In this document: one piece after another, positions 1 to 7,516 of the stretch
Layout: the number at the start of each line of letters is the position of its first letter
How positions within the stretch are numbered: position 1 is the first letter of the stretch
Translations under genes and position numbers: made by a program
Notes under the pieces: generated by a model
What the model was told of the DNA's origin: nothing
Databases searched by the model: none
Seen by the model: only the letters and a program-made list of their open reading frames with translations
NCBI GenBank assembly: GCA_947497675.1
Contig: CANMHY010000017.1
Coordinates: forward strand, 1 to 8,702
Direction of reading: 5' to 3'
DNA: 8,702 nucleotides
Origin: Alphaproteobacteria bacterium
GTDB taxonomy: Bacteria > Pseudomonadota > Alphaproteobacteria > 16-39-46

Positions 1-1818
1 ACAGATGTTCAAAGTCGAAAAAGACTTAGGTCTCTGCTCGAGGACCTTGAACTTCCATCCACTATGGGCGTTATTGTACGCACAGCTGGGATGGAACGCA
101 CGAAACTTGAGATAAAAAGAGATCTTGATTATCTTTTAAAACTTTGGAATGACATCCGGGAGCTCACCTTAAAATCTTCAGCTCCAACTCTCATCTATCG
201 TGAAGGAGATCTCATCAAAAGAACATTAAGAGATTTCTATTCAAAAGATATTGAAGAAATCGTGGTCGAGGGAGAAGAAGCGCATAAAAACGCGAAAGAC
301 TTTATGCTCCTTTTAATGCCAAGCCATGCAAAACGGATTCGATTGTACAAAGATGATACCGACCCTCTCTTTCAACACTATAAAGTTGAAGAGCAAATTG
401 ATGAGATGTATAGCTCTGTTGTTCAACTTAAATCAGGGGGTTACATTGTTATTAACCCAACGGAAGCTTTAACTGCCATTGATGTGAACTCCGGAAAAGC
501 TAATCGCGAACGTCATATTGATGAGACTGCTCTTAGAACCAACCTCGAAGCTGCAGAAGAAACTGCTCGTCAAATTCGACTCCGAGACCTCGCGGGTTTG
601 ATTGTTATTGACTTCATAGATATGAGCGATCCACGCCACAATGCTGCCGTTGAACGTCGATTGCGTGATTCGATGCGCGATGACAGAGCCAGAACACAAC
701 TCGGTCGCATTAGTCCTTTTGGTCTTCTAGAGCTTTCGAGACAACGCCTTCGTCCAAATTTATTAGAAGCAAGCTCCATTCCTTGTTCTCACTGTCGTGG
801 AACAGGGATGGTTCGCTCGACTGAGTCCGTCGCCCTGCAAATTCTACGAACACTTGAAGAGCACCTAAAAGCCCCGGATCAACTGGCTGAAACAACCGCT
901 ATTCCCGTGACAATTCATGCGCAACGCTCGGTGGTCTCTTACTTATTAAACCAAAAACGTGCTCATCTTTTAGATCTGGATAAACGATATTCTTTATTTA
1001 TTACAATTCTTGAGGATGATCTATTACTTGCCGCTGATTTTCGAATCGTATCCTCTTTTTACACCTCTTCAGAGGATGAAAAATCATCGGATGCTCTTCG
1101 CAAGGAAAGTCGCAAACGTTCTGAACAAAAACCTGAAAATCTTGCCCATGTTCTCTCTTCAGAGGATAATTTAGAGACAGAGGGGTCATTTTCTTCCCAG
1201 CGTCACCCCCTAAAAAAGAGAAATCGACGCAATAAACATAAACCTCGGAGAGATTTAACGTCTCAGCAACCTTTTGACTCAGAATCTGATTCTCTTCAAA
1301 AAAAACAGGAAGAATCGCCTCTTCTTTCGCCGAATGATTCAACAGAGTTTTCCGCTCAGTCCCCTATACCCTCCTCAAATGAAGGGTCGTCGGATCGACC
1401 ACGTCATAAAACAAGAAGATCTTTTCGCAGACCAAGACAAGGACCGTCCATACAAAACACGCCTTCAGATCAGAATTTTGTTGTGATTTCAGATTCCCTT
1501 CCTGAAAACAAATCAGTTGAGATCGAAACACCCCCCCCCTCACATCGAGATCAACCACCCATGTCTCAAGCATCGAACACACCTTCCGAAGAGAGACCTT
1601 TTCGCCGAAAAAGCCGTTACCCTCTAAACTCTCGAAATCGGCCTTTCAAAGAAAGAAAACCTGAAGAGACAAAACCTTCAGCGCCCCTACAAGAAGGAAA
1701 TTCACCCAAACCTTCAGCGCCACAACAAGAAAAAGAGACGAGGACACCCCCTCCTTCTCAACCATCTGAATCCTCAGATGATTCCCGAAAAGGCTGGTGG
1801 CAAAGACTTCTTGATTAA
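1..1818 (+). CDS. rne: Ribonuclease E, 5'-truncated by the window edge
   Basis: This is the endoribonuclease core of the RNA degradosome, acting in mRNA decay and rRNA/tRNA maturation. The reading frame is open from base 1, so the gene starts outside the window; 605 codons are visible. Alignment by eye to E. coli RNase E places the first visible residue near E. coli 143, so the S1 domain and part of the 5' sensor are missing. Visible residues include the 5'-monophosphate sensor pair Arg-Thr in IVRTAG (E. coli R169/T170), the catalytic Asp in AIDVNSGKA (visible residue 161, E. coli D303) and the second catalytic Asp in VIDFIDM (residue 204, D346). The zinc-link cysteines are in CSHCRGTG (262 and 265, C404/C407). 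Spacings between these sites match E. coli exactly (43 and 58 residues). From about residue 365 the protein is Ser/Pro/Arg/Lys/Glu-rich and probably disordered, and it ends GWWQRLLD. That GWW motif binds PNPase in Caulobacter. The tail separates it from RNase G. Confidence 0.97.
   Translation, partial: TDVQSRKRLRSLLEDLELPSTMGVIVRTAGMERTKLEIKRDLDYLLKLWNDIRELTLKSSAPTLIYREGDLIKRTLRDFYSKDIEEIVVEGEEAHKNAKDFMLLLMPSHAKRIRLYKDDTDPLFQHYKVEEQIDEMYSSVVQLKSGGYIVINPTEALTAIDVNSGKANRERHIDETALRTNLEAAEETARQIRLRDLAGLIVIDFIDMSDPRHNAAVERRLRDSMRDDRARTQLGRISPFGLLELSRQRLRPNLLEASSIPCSHCRGTGMVRSTESVALQILRTLEEHLKAPDQLAETTAIPVTIHAQRSVVSYLLNQKRAHLLDLDKRYSLFITILEDDLLLAADFRIVSSFYTSSEDEKSSDALRKESRKRSEQKPENLAHVLSSEDNLETEGSFSSQRHPLKKRNRRNKHKPRRDLTSQQPFDSESDSLQKKQEESPLLSPNDSTEFSAQSPIPSSNEGSSDRPRHKTRRSFRRPRQGPSIQNTPSDQNFVVISDSLPENKSVEIETPPPSHRDQPPMSQASNTPSEERPFRRKSRYPLNSRNRPFKERKPEETKPSAPLQEGNSPKPSAPQQEKETRTPPPSQPSESSDDSRKGWWQRLLD
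1672..1721 (+). repeat. Pair of 14-bp direct repeats in the rne tail
   Basis: The 14-mer aaaccttcagcgcc occurs at 1672-1685 and again at 1708-1721, an offset of 36 bp that keeps the reading frame. It encodes KPSAP twice within the low-complexity RNase E tail, followed by similar Gln-Glu residues. It looks like a small in-frame tandem duplication that has since diverged. Confidence 0.8.
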
Positions 1819-1837
1819 AGAAAATCTTTTCAAACTC

Positions 1838-1879
1838 AAAAAAAAGCCAGGAAAATCCGTTTTTTTTCCTGGCTTTTTT
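1838..1879 (+). terminator. Intrinsic terminator after rne
   Basis: The arm gccagg (1846-1851) pairs with cctggc (1868-1873). The stem is extended on both sides by A-runs facing T-runs (1838-1845 with 1874-1879, and 1852-1855 with 1864-1867), and it ends in six Ts. It lies 20 bases after the rne stop. Because both flanks are A/T runs, it could also act on the minus strand. Confidence 0.9.
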
Positions 1880-2031
1880 CTATATTATTTTTTGTTTTGC
1901 AGGCAAAAAACAGTTGATTTTCTTTTGTTCAAAAATTTCGTTTCCAGCGATCTCTCTTTCTCTTTGTTTTAAAATGAAAGTTCTGACATACTGATCTTAA
2001 AAAATAACGTCTCCAAAAAAGGAAATCTTTT

Positions 2032-3444
2032 ATGATCACCCTGTTTCGTCTCTTGTCTGATCGAAAATATCATTGCTTTATAATTGCCCTTCTTTTTTCT
2101 TTTGTGACTGAGATGATCTTTACGCCCGCAACATGGGGGGTATTTGACTTTAAAAAAGGGATCGTGATTCGAGACAGTGAAACGGAACATATGCTCAAAT
2201 CATTTATCGACCCTCTCTTTAAAGTTGCAGGTCTCAAGCCTGGAGAAGAAAAAATCATCATCATTATTGACCCAGAAATGAATGCCGCGGCCACGGCAGC
2301 TCAAATGCTCATTATCAATACAGGCTTTTTAATTCAGTCCAAGACAGTTTGGGATGTCATCGGAGTCCTTGCCCATGAAACAGGACATATTGCTGGAAAT
2401 CATCTTTCCAGGCGCGAAGATAGTTTCCACAAAATTCTATCGCCAGCACTCTTAACCGGCCTTGTTGGAACGGCTGCAGGTCTCCTCTTAGGGGGCATTG
2501 AAGGCGGCACTGCCGCTGCCTTAGGAGCCGCTCAAATTGCAGAAAGAAGCCTCCTTCAATATAACAGGGGACAGGAGGCTTCTGCAGATCAATCGGCCTT
2601 AAGGTATCTCAATGAACTTCACTGGAGCCCAAGAGGGCTGCTTAATACATTTGAAGAACTCTCAGGTCAAGAACTTCTGCTTTCCAATAATCAAGATCCC
2701 TATGTTCGCACGCACCCCCTAACGCAAGAACGTCTTGATACGATGAAGCGCGCTGTTGAAAAGTCTCCTTATAAAGATGCCACTCCACCCCCTCACTTTG
2801 AAGAGATGTTCAGGCGTGTTCATGTAAAGCTATTTGCATTTCTGTCTCCTCCCGCTCAGGTTTTAAACAAATATCCTGTCAAAGATCAAAGTTTAGAGGC
2901 ACGTTATGCAAGATCAATCGCCTATCTCAAACTCACTCAAACAGAAAAAGCCCTTAAGGAAATTAATTTTTTGCTCGATGATTTTCCAAAAGATCCTTTC
3001 TTCTTAGAAATGAAAGGACAAATTCTTTTTATGGCAGGTCGCATCCAAGAGGCCATCGCCCCTTATGAACAGGCTGTTTCTCTAAGACCTGAGGATGCTT
3101 CTTTAAAAATGGCTTTTGCTCAAGCTCTTCTCGAAGATCAAACTTCTAAATATCTCAAAAAAGTGATTCTTATTCTCGATGAGATTTTAACAAAAGACCC
3201 TGATGAAGCCATGGCATGGCGTCTTAAAGCCATCGCTTTGGGACGAGATGCCAAAATTGGACTTGCCGCCTTGGCGTTAAGTGAGTTTGCTTTACGTGTG
3301 GGGGATATGAAACAAGCAACAATGCAAATTGAAAAAGCGCTCAAAAATCTTCCAAAAAAAGACCCAGCTTTCTTGAGAGCTCAAGATATAAAAAATACAC
3401 TTGATTTACCTGCAACAAAAGATAAAATGACGCCTAATGAATAA
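2032..3444 (+). CDS. Periplasmic M48 zinc metalloprotease with TPR repeats (BepA/YfgC-like)
   Basis: This is a probable envelope quality-control protease. In E. coli, BepA assists assembly of LptD and degrades stalled outer-membrane proteins. The 470-residue product starts with a hydrophobic export signal (about residues 13-33). The M48 catalytic motif HETGH is at 115-119, and the third zinc ligand Glu is at 182 in EASAD. The motif THPLTQERL carries His228, placed like the regulatory His246 of BepA. A Gly/Ala-rich hydrophobic stretch (about 137-170) lies between the zinc-binding segments, as in this family. The C-terminal part (about 288-445) contains four or five TPR-like helical repeats, for example the segment ending YEQAVSLRPEDA. 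A purine-rich ribosome site (aaaaaagga, 2015-2023) precedes the ATG. The 53-base gap to the next gene has no terminator, so the two may be co-transcribed. Other M48/TPR paralogues are possible, so BepA orthology is an inference. Confidence 0.92.
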   Translation: MITLFRLLSDRKYHCFIIALLFSFVTEMIFTPATWGVFDFKKGIVIRDSETEHMLKSFIDPLFKVAGLKPGEEKIIIIIDPEMNAAATAAQMLIINTGFLIQSKTVWDVIGVLAHETGHIAGNHLSRREDSFHKILSPALLTGLVGTAAGLLLGGIEGGTAAALGAAQIAERSLLQYNRGQEASADQSALRYLNELHWSPRGLLNTFEELSGQELLLSNNQDPYVRTHPLTQERLDTMKRAVEKSPYKDATPPPHFEEMFRRVHVKLFAFLSPPAQVLNKYPVKDQSLEARYARSIAYLKLTQTEKALKEINFLLDDFPKDPFFLEMKGQILFMAGRIQEAIAPYEQAVSLRPEDASLKMAFAQALLEDQTSKYLKKVILILDEILTKDPDEAMAWRLKAIALGRDAKIGLAALALSEFALRVGDMKQATMQIEKALKNLPKKDPAFLRAQDIKNTLDLPATKDKMTPNE

Positions 3445-3497
3445 GCACTCATGGTTTTTCTTTTTCTAACCCTTTTCTGACGCTTGGATACAAAAAA

Positions 3498-4298
3498 ATG
3501 ACATCTAAAACTCTCTTTCTTGCCTTTTTAACCGTATTTTCTTTCTGGAGCCTCACCCCTCAAAAGGGTTATTCGGCGCAGGTCCAGTCTCCGACATGTC
3601 CTTGTTCCACGTCCTCAGAGGCAGTTGAAAAAATTGTTCTCAAGCTTCTTGATAAAAATCCTAAAATTGTTTTAACAGCTCTTAAAAAAGCCGTTGAACA
3701 AGAAGAAAAAGAAAAACTTCAGGATCAAGAGCAGCTTGTTCAAAAACACAAAGCAGAACTTTTGGCCCCAAATCCTTCTCTTCCCACGTCTGGAAATCCT
3801 AAGGGTGACATCAAAATTGTTGCTTTTTTTGATTATCAGTGCGGCTATTGCAAGAAATCCGAGCAAACGCTCGCAGATATTTTAAAGAAAGATCCAAATG
3901 TTCAAGTCATTTATAAAGAGATGCCTATTTTTGGTAAAGAGTCCAACACCCTTTCTCAAATCGCCCTTTCAGCGCAGATCCAAGGAAAATATCTCTGCCT
4001 TCATACCTCTTTTATGAACCATAAGGGTCCTTTAACAGACCCTGTGGCGTTCAACCTCGCAGAAAAATGTGGCCTGGATCTCGCGCAATTAAAAAAAGAC
4101 ATGACCTCTGAAAACGTTCAAAAATCACTTTCTCAAAATAAACAACTTGCAGAAACGCTTCAGATAGAAGCCGCTCCTTTTTTCATTGTTGGCGAAAAAA
4201 TTGTCCCAGGGTTTCTCTCTCAAGAGACACTCCAAAAAGCTATTTCAGAGCAAAGGAACCCTTCTAAACCAGCGTTATCACCGAGCTCTTCACACTAA
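3498..4298 (+). CDS. Secreted DsbA-family thiol:disulfide oxidoreductase (ScsC/Com1-like)
   Basis: This is a periplasmic thioredoxin-fold protein that probably oxidises or isomerises disulfides in exported proteins. The 266-residue product has a signal peptide (about residues 1-27, with candidate cleavage after Tyr-Ser-Ala). A charged helical N-terminal arm follows (about 41-90), including [16 protein letters not shown], resembling the arm that multimerises ScsC-type proteins. The thioredoxin-like domain runs from about 103 to 250. Its active site is CGYC (115-118) in [16 protein letters not shown], and the cis-proline is Pro227 in AAPFFIVG. Two extra cysteines (34 and 36, CPC) lie just after the signal peptide, and Cys167 and Cys191 lie in the helical insert. 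The Shine-Dalgarno is weak (gga at 3486-3488, nine bases before the ATG). The ATG is supported by the signal peptide that follows it. The position behind the M48 protease suggests a shared envelope-folding role. DsbA proper, DsbC or ScsC function cannot be separated by sequence alone. Confidence 0.92.
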   Translation: MTSKTLFLAFLTVFSFWSLTPQKGYSAQVQSPTCPCSTSSEAVEKIVLKLLDKNPKIVLTALKKAVEQEEKEKLQDQEQLVQKHKAELLAPNPSLPTSGNPKGDIKIVAFFDYQCGYCKKSEQTLADILKKDPNVQVIYKEMPIFGKESNTLSQIALSAQIQGKYLCLHTSFMNHKGPLTDPVAFNLAEKCGLDLAQLKKDMTSENVQKSLSQNKQLAETLQIEAAPFFIVGEKIVPGFLSQETLQKAISEQRNPSKPALSPSSSH

Positions 4299-4343
4299 GC
4301 TACATTTTTTACAATAAATAAAGAGCTTGTCTTTACTAAAATC

Positions 4344-4372
4344 TTGACGTGTGCTCCAGAAAAAGTTACATC
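4344..4372 (+). promoter_or_regulatory. Candidate sigma-70-type promoter of tRNA-His
   Basis: A TTGACG box (4344-4349, five of six consensus bases) is followed by a 17-base spacer and a weak TACATC box (4367-4372). A start near 4379 would leave a leader of about 20 bases before the tRNA. A G-rich discriminator (gaggg, 4374-4378) follows the -10 box, which is typical of stringently controlled stable-RNA promoters. The poor -10 box keeps confidence moderate. Confidence 0.45.
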
Positions 4373-4399
4373 TGAGGGCAGAGACGTGATAAATCTTAT

Positions 4400-4477
<78 letters not shown>

Positions 4478-4505
4478 TAAGACTTCAAAAAAATAATAAA
4501 TTAAG

Positions 4506-4538
4506 AAAAAGATCTGCTTCTACCTCAGTTTCTTTTTT
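4506..4538 (+). terminator. Possible weak terminator after tRNA-His
   Basis: The segment aaaaag (4506-4511) can pair with ctttttt (4532-4538). Inside it, ctg (4514-4516) pairs with cag (4526-4528) across a small internal loop, and the hairpin ends in a T-run. It is A/T-rich and interrupted, so it is only a candidate for ending the tRNA transcript. Confidence 0.35.
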
Positions 4539-4664
4539 ATTTACAAAAAGTTAGACCTTTCCCACTCTTGTAATACCCCTTAGAAAAAAGACCTAAAACA
4601 CCCCGCAAATGTGATTCCTCTGCAACAACCTTTTTTTTATTTAGGACATTCTAGACCTAAAAGA

Positions 4665-4692
4665 TTGACGCCTCTCTGTCAGTTGCGATAAC
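4665..4692 (+). promoter_or_regulatory. Candidate promoter of the outer-membrane protein gene
   Basis: TTGACG (4665-4670) is separated by 16 bases from GATAAC (4687-4692, four of six consensus bases). A start near 4699 would give a leader of about 78 bases that contains the inverted repeat at 4713-4731. A second -10-like TATATT at 4737-4742 lacks a good -35 at the normal distance. Confidence 0.45.
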
Positions 4693-4712
4693 TTAAGGAT
4701 AAGAAGTTTGGG

Positions 4713-4731
4713 ACAGCTTACGGTAAGCTGT
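4713..4731. repeat. Perfect 8-bp inverted repeat in the leader of the outer-membrane protein gene
   Basis: The arm acagctta (4713-4720) and its exact complement taagctgt (4724-4731) surround a three-base loop, cgg. If the promoter at 4665-4692 is used, this forms a hairpin close to the 5' end of the mRNA, similar in position to the stabilising stem of E. coli ompA. On the DNA it could instead be a repressor or activator site. It has no T-run and lies upstream of the gene, so it is not a terminator. Confidence 0.75.
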
Positions 4732-4777
4732 GTTCCTATATTATAGATTTTTGATACACTTATTAAAGGATTTTAAC

Positions 4778-5488
4778 ATGAAAAAATATCTCATTGCAGG
4801 CGCTGCACTCGTTGCATCCCTCTCCTCAGCAGTTTTTGCTGATAACTTTGCAGGCCCTTATGCAGGCGTTACACTTGGCGCGAATAGCTTTCAGAGCGGG
4901 TATAATCAAACTGCTGCTGTTTCAGGACTTTTACCGGTATCTGCAAGTATTAGATCGAACTCAGCAGCAACACTTTTCAATTATGGCCTCTATACGGGAT
5001 ATGGACATACGATTGGTCAGTACTATGTTGGTGGAGAACTTTTATTTGCACTCCAAAATGGAGAAGTAAAAGGAAAGAGTGTAAATCCAAACAATACGGC
5101 CCTTGCATACGCCACAATGAAAGAAGGTTACTCCTTTAATCCCACCCTTCGTCTAGGTGCTCTCATTGCTCCAAAAACCCTTGCTTTCATTAAGTTAGGT
5201 CTTGCAGGAACTCAAATGAAAGTTACTGCTCAACCTATCAGTGTGGGCGTTGCAAACAATCTTACGACAAGCTATAAGAAAACACTCTGGGGATACTCTT
5301 TTGGTGCAGGCATAGAAACTCTTGTTACCGATAGTATTTCAATCCGAGCTGATTATACATGTAATATTTACCCAACGACGACATTCGAAATTCCAAATCC
5401 AACCCTTGCGAATGGTACGAACCAAGGAAAAATTTCACCACAGGATAATATCTTCCGTGTTGGACTTTCCTATAACTTTAGTCTCTAA
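4778..5488 (+). CDS. Small outer-membrane beta-barrel protein (OmpA/Omp25-like surface antigen)
   Basis: This is a probable eight-stranded outer-membrane barrel of 236 residues. The start at 4778 is chosen because aaagga (4765-4770) lies seven bases upstream and the product then begins with a classic signal peptide, MKKYLIAGAALVASLSSAVFA. Cleavage is likely after Ala21, giving a mature DNFAGPYAGV. The mature part shows alternating aromatic/small-residue strands: FAGPYAGVTLG, LFNYGLYTGYGHTIGQYYVGGEL, FNPTLRLGALIAPKTLAFIKLG, WGYSFGAGIET, SISIRADYTC, and a final FRVGLSYNFSL. The protein ends in Leu rather than the more usual terminal Phe. Proteins of this sort are abundant surface proteins in alphaproteobacteria, but the exact function cannot be read from sequence. 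An in-frame upstream ATG at 4730 overlaps the inverted repeat, would place a run of residues before the signal peptide, and was rejected. Confidence 0.9.
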   Translation: MKKYLIAGAALVASLSSAVFADNFAGPYAGVTLGANSFQSGYNQTAAVSGLLPVSASIRSNSAATLFNYGLYTGYGHTIGQYYVGGELLFALQNGEVKGKSVNPNNTALAYATMKEGYSFNPTLRLGALIAPKTLAFIKLGLAGTQMKVTAQPISVGVANNLTTSYKKTLWGYSFGAGIETLVTDSISIRADYTCNIYPTTTFEIPNPTLANGTNQGKISPQDNIFRVGLSYNFSL

Positions 5489-5509
5489 GCTTCCTCTAAG
5501 GTTGACTTT

Positions 5510-5539
5510 AAAAGCCCCTGATTTTCAGGGGCTTTTTTT
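5510..5539 (+). terminator. Intrinsic terminator after the outer-membrane protein gene
   Basis: A GC-rich eight-base stem gcccctga (5514-5521) pairs with tcaggggc (5525-5532) across a ttt loop, followed by seven Ts. It sits 21 bases after the stop. Four As before the stem give a short T-run on the other strand, so it may also help stop the convergent receptor gene that ends at 5551. Confidence 0.93.
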
Positions 5540-5550
5540 ATTTCCAACGC

Positions 5551-7404
5551 TTAAAATTTAAACTCAATCCCCCCATAGACAGAAACGGGGTCGCCCCTTA
5601 TGTTGGGGTCTGTTTGTGTGCGATATTGCGTATTTAACATATTCTTTACGCCGGCATATATTTTCTTCTGAGCATCAAGATACCAATCACATCCCATATC
5701 AAACACCACAAAAGATCTTGGTTTTTGTATTTGGCTATTTTTATAATGTAAATAGCGCCCTTTTAGATAAAGAGAGGATGATTCTTGCGTGTCTTTTGAG
5801 GCTTCTAGCTCATAAAAAAGAGACGAAGCTGCTTTAAAAGGAGGGGTTAGAATCAAGGGAGAAGAGGCGTTTTTTCCTTGTTTGAGATCTGTATACGTAA
5901 ATTCTCCTTTAAACGTAACCTTTTTCCCAAATCTTGCCGTCCAAAACGGCTCAATTCCTTGCGCACGATAGAGAGGGGCTACTTCATAGAAAGTCTTTCC
6001 GCTCCTCAGTGTTCCGATAATACTCCTTGAAAACCATCTCTCAAAGAGCCTGACCCCAAGATCCGTATTATAGAAAACGTTCTTTTTAAGGATCATGGCC
6101 TGAAAACCATGGGCTTGTTCAGATTTTAAAGAAGGATTTCCTTGTACATAAGCATTTGAACTGTAGAGCTCATAAAGAGAGGGTCTTTTTTGAGCAAGAT
6201 CAAAGGTCAATCCGGTTGATAAAGAATCCTCTAAGTAAGAAACTCCTGTTTTAAAGGCAAAAAGGGGGTCTCCAGAGGTTTCTTCAATCCTTCCACCCGA
6301 TGTAAAATCAAGCCGAGGAGAAATTTCGGATGTCTGAGACACGAAAAAATATTCAGAAGCCCTCTTCTTTTTAAATCCCCGCTCATAAAAACCCTCTTGC
6401 GCCATGCCCCCTCCTCCTTCAAGCATAAATTGAGGCCTTATAAAATGTGTGAGAGCATACCGTATCTCTTCCCGCTCTCCTTTGTTTTTAAGTGACGGCG
6501 TGCCAAAAGAACGTCTGACCAAGAGACTGTCCGACACACCTAAACGATGCTTTGTATTTCCAGAGGAATTTGTCGTCGTTACACTCAAGGCTCCTAAATG
6601 ACTCCAGGTTGAGAAATCTCCTCTTGTATCATAAAGATTTTGGAGTTTAGAGTCGGTCTCTTTTATAAAAAAGGATGTTGAGGTACGCTCCCCCACCTGA
6701 AATTTCCCTTGCGCATCAAAAGACCCCATTTCATAGGCTTGACGTCTTCGAAGAAGCGGACCCTTTCCAACGGGGGATCCATCTGTTCTCAGCCCCATCC
6801 CTCCAATTTTTAAGACACCTTTTTTAAACGGAACCCTCTGACGTCCCTCTAGAAAAGCAAGACCATTTGAACCACTTTCAACGCGAACTTTTGACGTATA
6901 AGGTGTTTTCTCATCAAGAGACGTATATAATTTTAAGGTTCCTCCAGTTCCACTGCTTCCTAAGACTGGATCATTTCCTTGGAAAATCTCAACTCTCTCA
7001 AAGGCGTCTGCGTTGATCGTTGAGAAATCAAACGTCCCCGACGGGCTTGCAGGATCGTTTAACGTCAAATCTTCCCATAAAACAAGTGTTCCTGAGGGTT
7101 TTGCACCCGGAAAAGAAACAAAAGACGCGCTTCCCCACCCACCAGCTTCAATGGGATTTAAAATTGAAATATTTTCAAAAATACCCTCAAAACGGTGTTC
7201 ACCCGGAAATCCATTTTCCTTTTGAATCACACGAACATCCTGTGATTTTTTTGAAATAAAAGGATTTTTTTGAGCAACGACCGGAACCACAGGCATCTTA
7301 AAAAGAGGATAGGGTTGAGAAGGGTCTGCAGAAGATTCTTTAAAAATGAGGAAAAGACATAAAATCAAACAGAAAATACTGCGAAACGGGGGTCGTATGC
7401 CCAT
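5551..7404 (-). CDS. btuB: TonB-dependent outer-membrane receptor, probable cobalamin importer
   Basis: The 617-residue product is a 22-strand-type gated barrel that would import a scarce substrate using energy from TonB. The N-terminus has a signal peptide (about residues 1-26, cleavage near SSA|DPS). A possible degenerate TonB box, DVRVIQ, follows at 56-61. The plug domain (about 65-162) matches BtuB in outline: TLVLWEDLTLNDPASP corresponds to the LVLIDGVRLNDP region, and FERVEIFQGNDPVLGSSGTGGTLKLYTS to the VERVEIIRGP...GGVINI region. The barrel follows with typical motifs such as RPSLYELYSSNAYVQGNPSLKSEQ (394-417 approx.) and NMLNTQYRT near the end. The last residue is Phe, as required by the BAM insertion signal. 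GGGAG (7415-7411) lies six bases before the ATG. The cobalamin riboswitch in the leader points to vitamin B12 or another corrinoid as substrate. No btuCDF or tonB genes are visible here, so transport partners lie elsewhere. Confidence 0.93.
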   Translation of the reverse strand: MGIRPPFRSIFCLILCLFLIFKESSADPSQPYPLFKMPVVPVVAQKNPFISKKSQDVRVIQKENGFPGEHRFEGIFENISILNPIEAGGWGSASFVSFPGAKPSGTLVLWEDLTLNDPASPSGTFDFSTINADAFERVEIFQGNDPVLGSSGTGGTLKLYTSLDEKTPYTSKVRVESGSNGLAFLEGRQRVPFKKGVLKIGGMGLRTDGSPVGKGPLLRRRQAYEMGSFDAQGKFQVGERTSTSFFIKETDSKLQNLYDTRGDFSTWSHLGALSVTTTNSSGNTKHRLGVSDSLLVRRSFGTPSLKNKGEREEIRYALTHFIRPQFMLEGGGGMAQEGFYERGFKKKRASEYFFVSQTSEISPRLDFTSGGRIEETSGDPLFAFKTGVSYLEDSLSTGLTFDLAQKRPSLYELYSSNAYVQGNPSLKSEQAHGFQAMILKKNVFYNTDLGVRLFERWFSRSIIGTLRSGKTFYEVAPLYRAQGIEPFWTARFGKKVTFKGEFTYTDLKQGKNASSPLILTPPFKAASSLFYELEASKDTQESSSLYLKGRYLHYKNSQIQKPRSFVVFDMGCDWYLDAQKKIYAGVKNMLNTQYRTQTDPNIRGDPVSVYGGIEFKF

Positions 7405-7516
7405 AGTTTTCTCCCAAAGGTATTAACGTACTTTAAAAAAAAGAACGCCACCTGTGAGAACACTCCCCTCCCATCCTCAGAGCCCCTCGCACGAAGATGT
7501 ATGACGATTTAAAGCC
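7405..7516 (-). other. 3' part of the receptor gene leader
   Basis: This part of the leader, between the platform hairpin and the receptor start, contains a G-rich stretch (minus strand, about 7489-7455), then an eight-base T-run at 7442-7435, and the ribosome site GGGAG at 7415-7411. I could not fold a clean stem directly before the T-run, so it is not called a terminator. No open reading frame of note is present. Confidence 0.5.

Larger units (their letters stand above)
4478..4777 (+). other. 300-base non-coding gap between tRNA-His and the outer-membrane protein gene
   Basis: I see no gene here. The gap holds the weak tRNA terminator, a candidate promoter and an inverted repeat, each listed separately. 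It also holds a ten-base direct repeat, agacctaaaa, at 4589-4598 and 4653-4662, with the shorter agacct at 4553-4558. These spaced copies upstream of the promoter could be binding sites or chance in AT-rich DNA. Confidence 0.6.

Noticed and set aside
1001..1342. Minus-strand open frame of 113 codons within rne
   Set aside because: It lies opposite a well-supported RNase E frame in low-complexity sequence, with no ribosome site or recognisable product.
1880..2031. Promoter of the M48 gene (TTGATT, CTGACA, TAAAAT words)
   Set aside because: Promoter-like words exist in this AT-rich gap, but no pair has both good boxes and a normal spacer, so no position is claimed.
4730..4777. Upstream in-frame ATG for the outer-membrane protein gene
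   Set aside because: It lies inside the inverted repeat, lacks a ribosome site and would put 16 residues before a textbook signal peptide. The ATG at 4778 has a good ribosome site.
7435..7489. G-rich stretch plus T8 as a terminator or G-quadruplex in the receptor leader
   Set aside because: I could not fold a stable stem directly before the T-run, and only three runs of three or more Gs are present in the minus strand, so neither call is supported.
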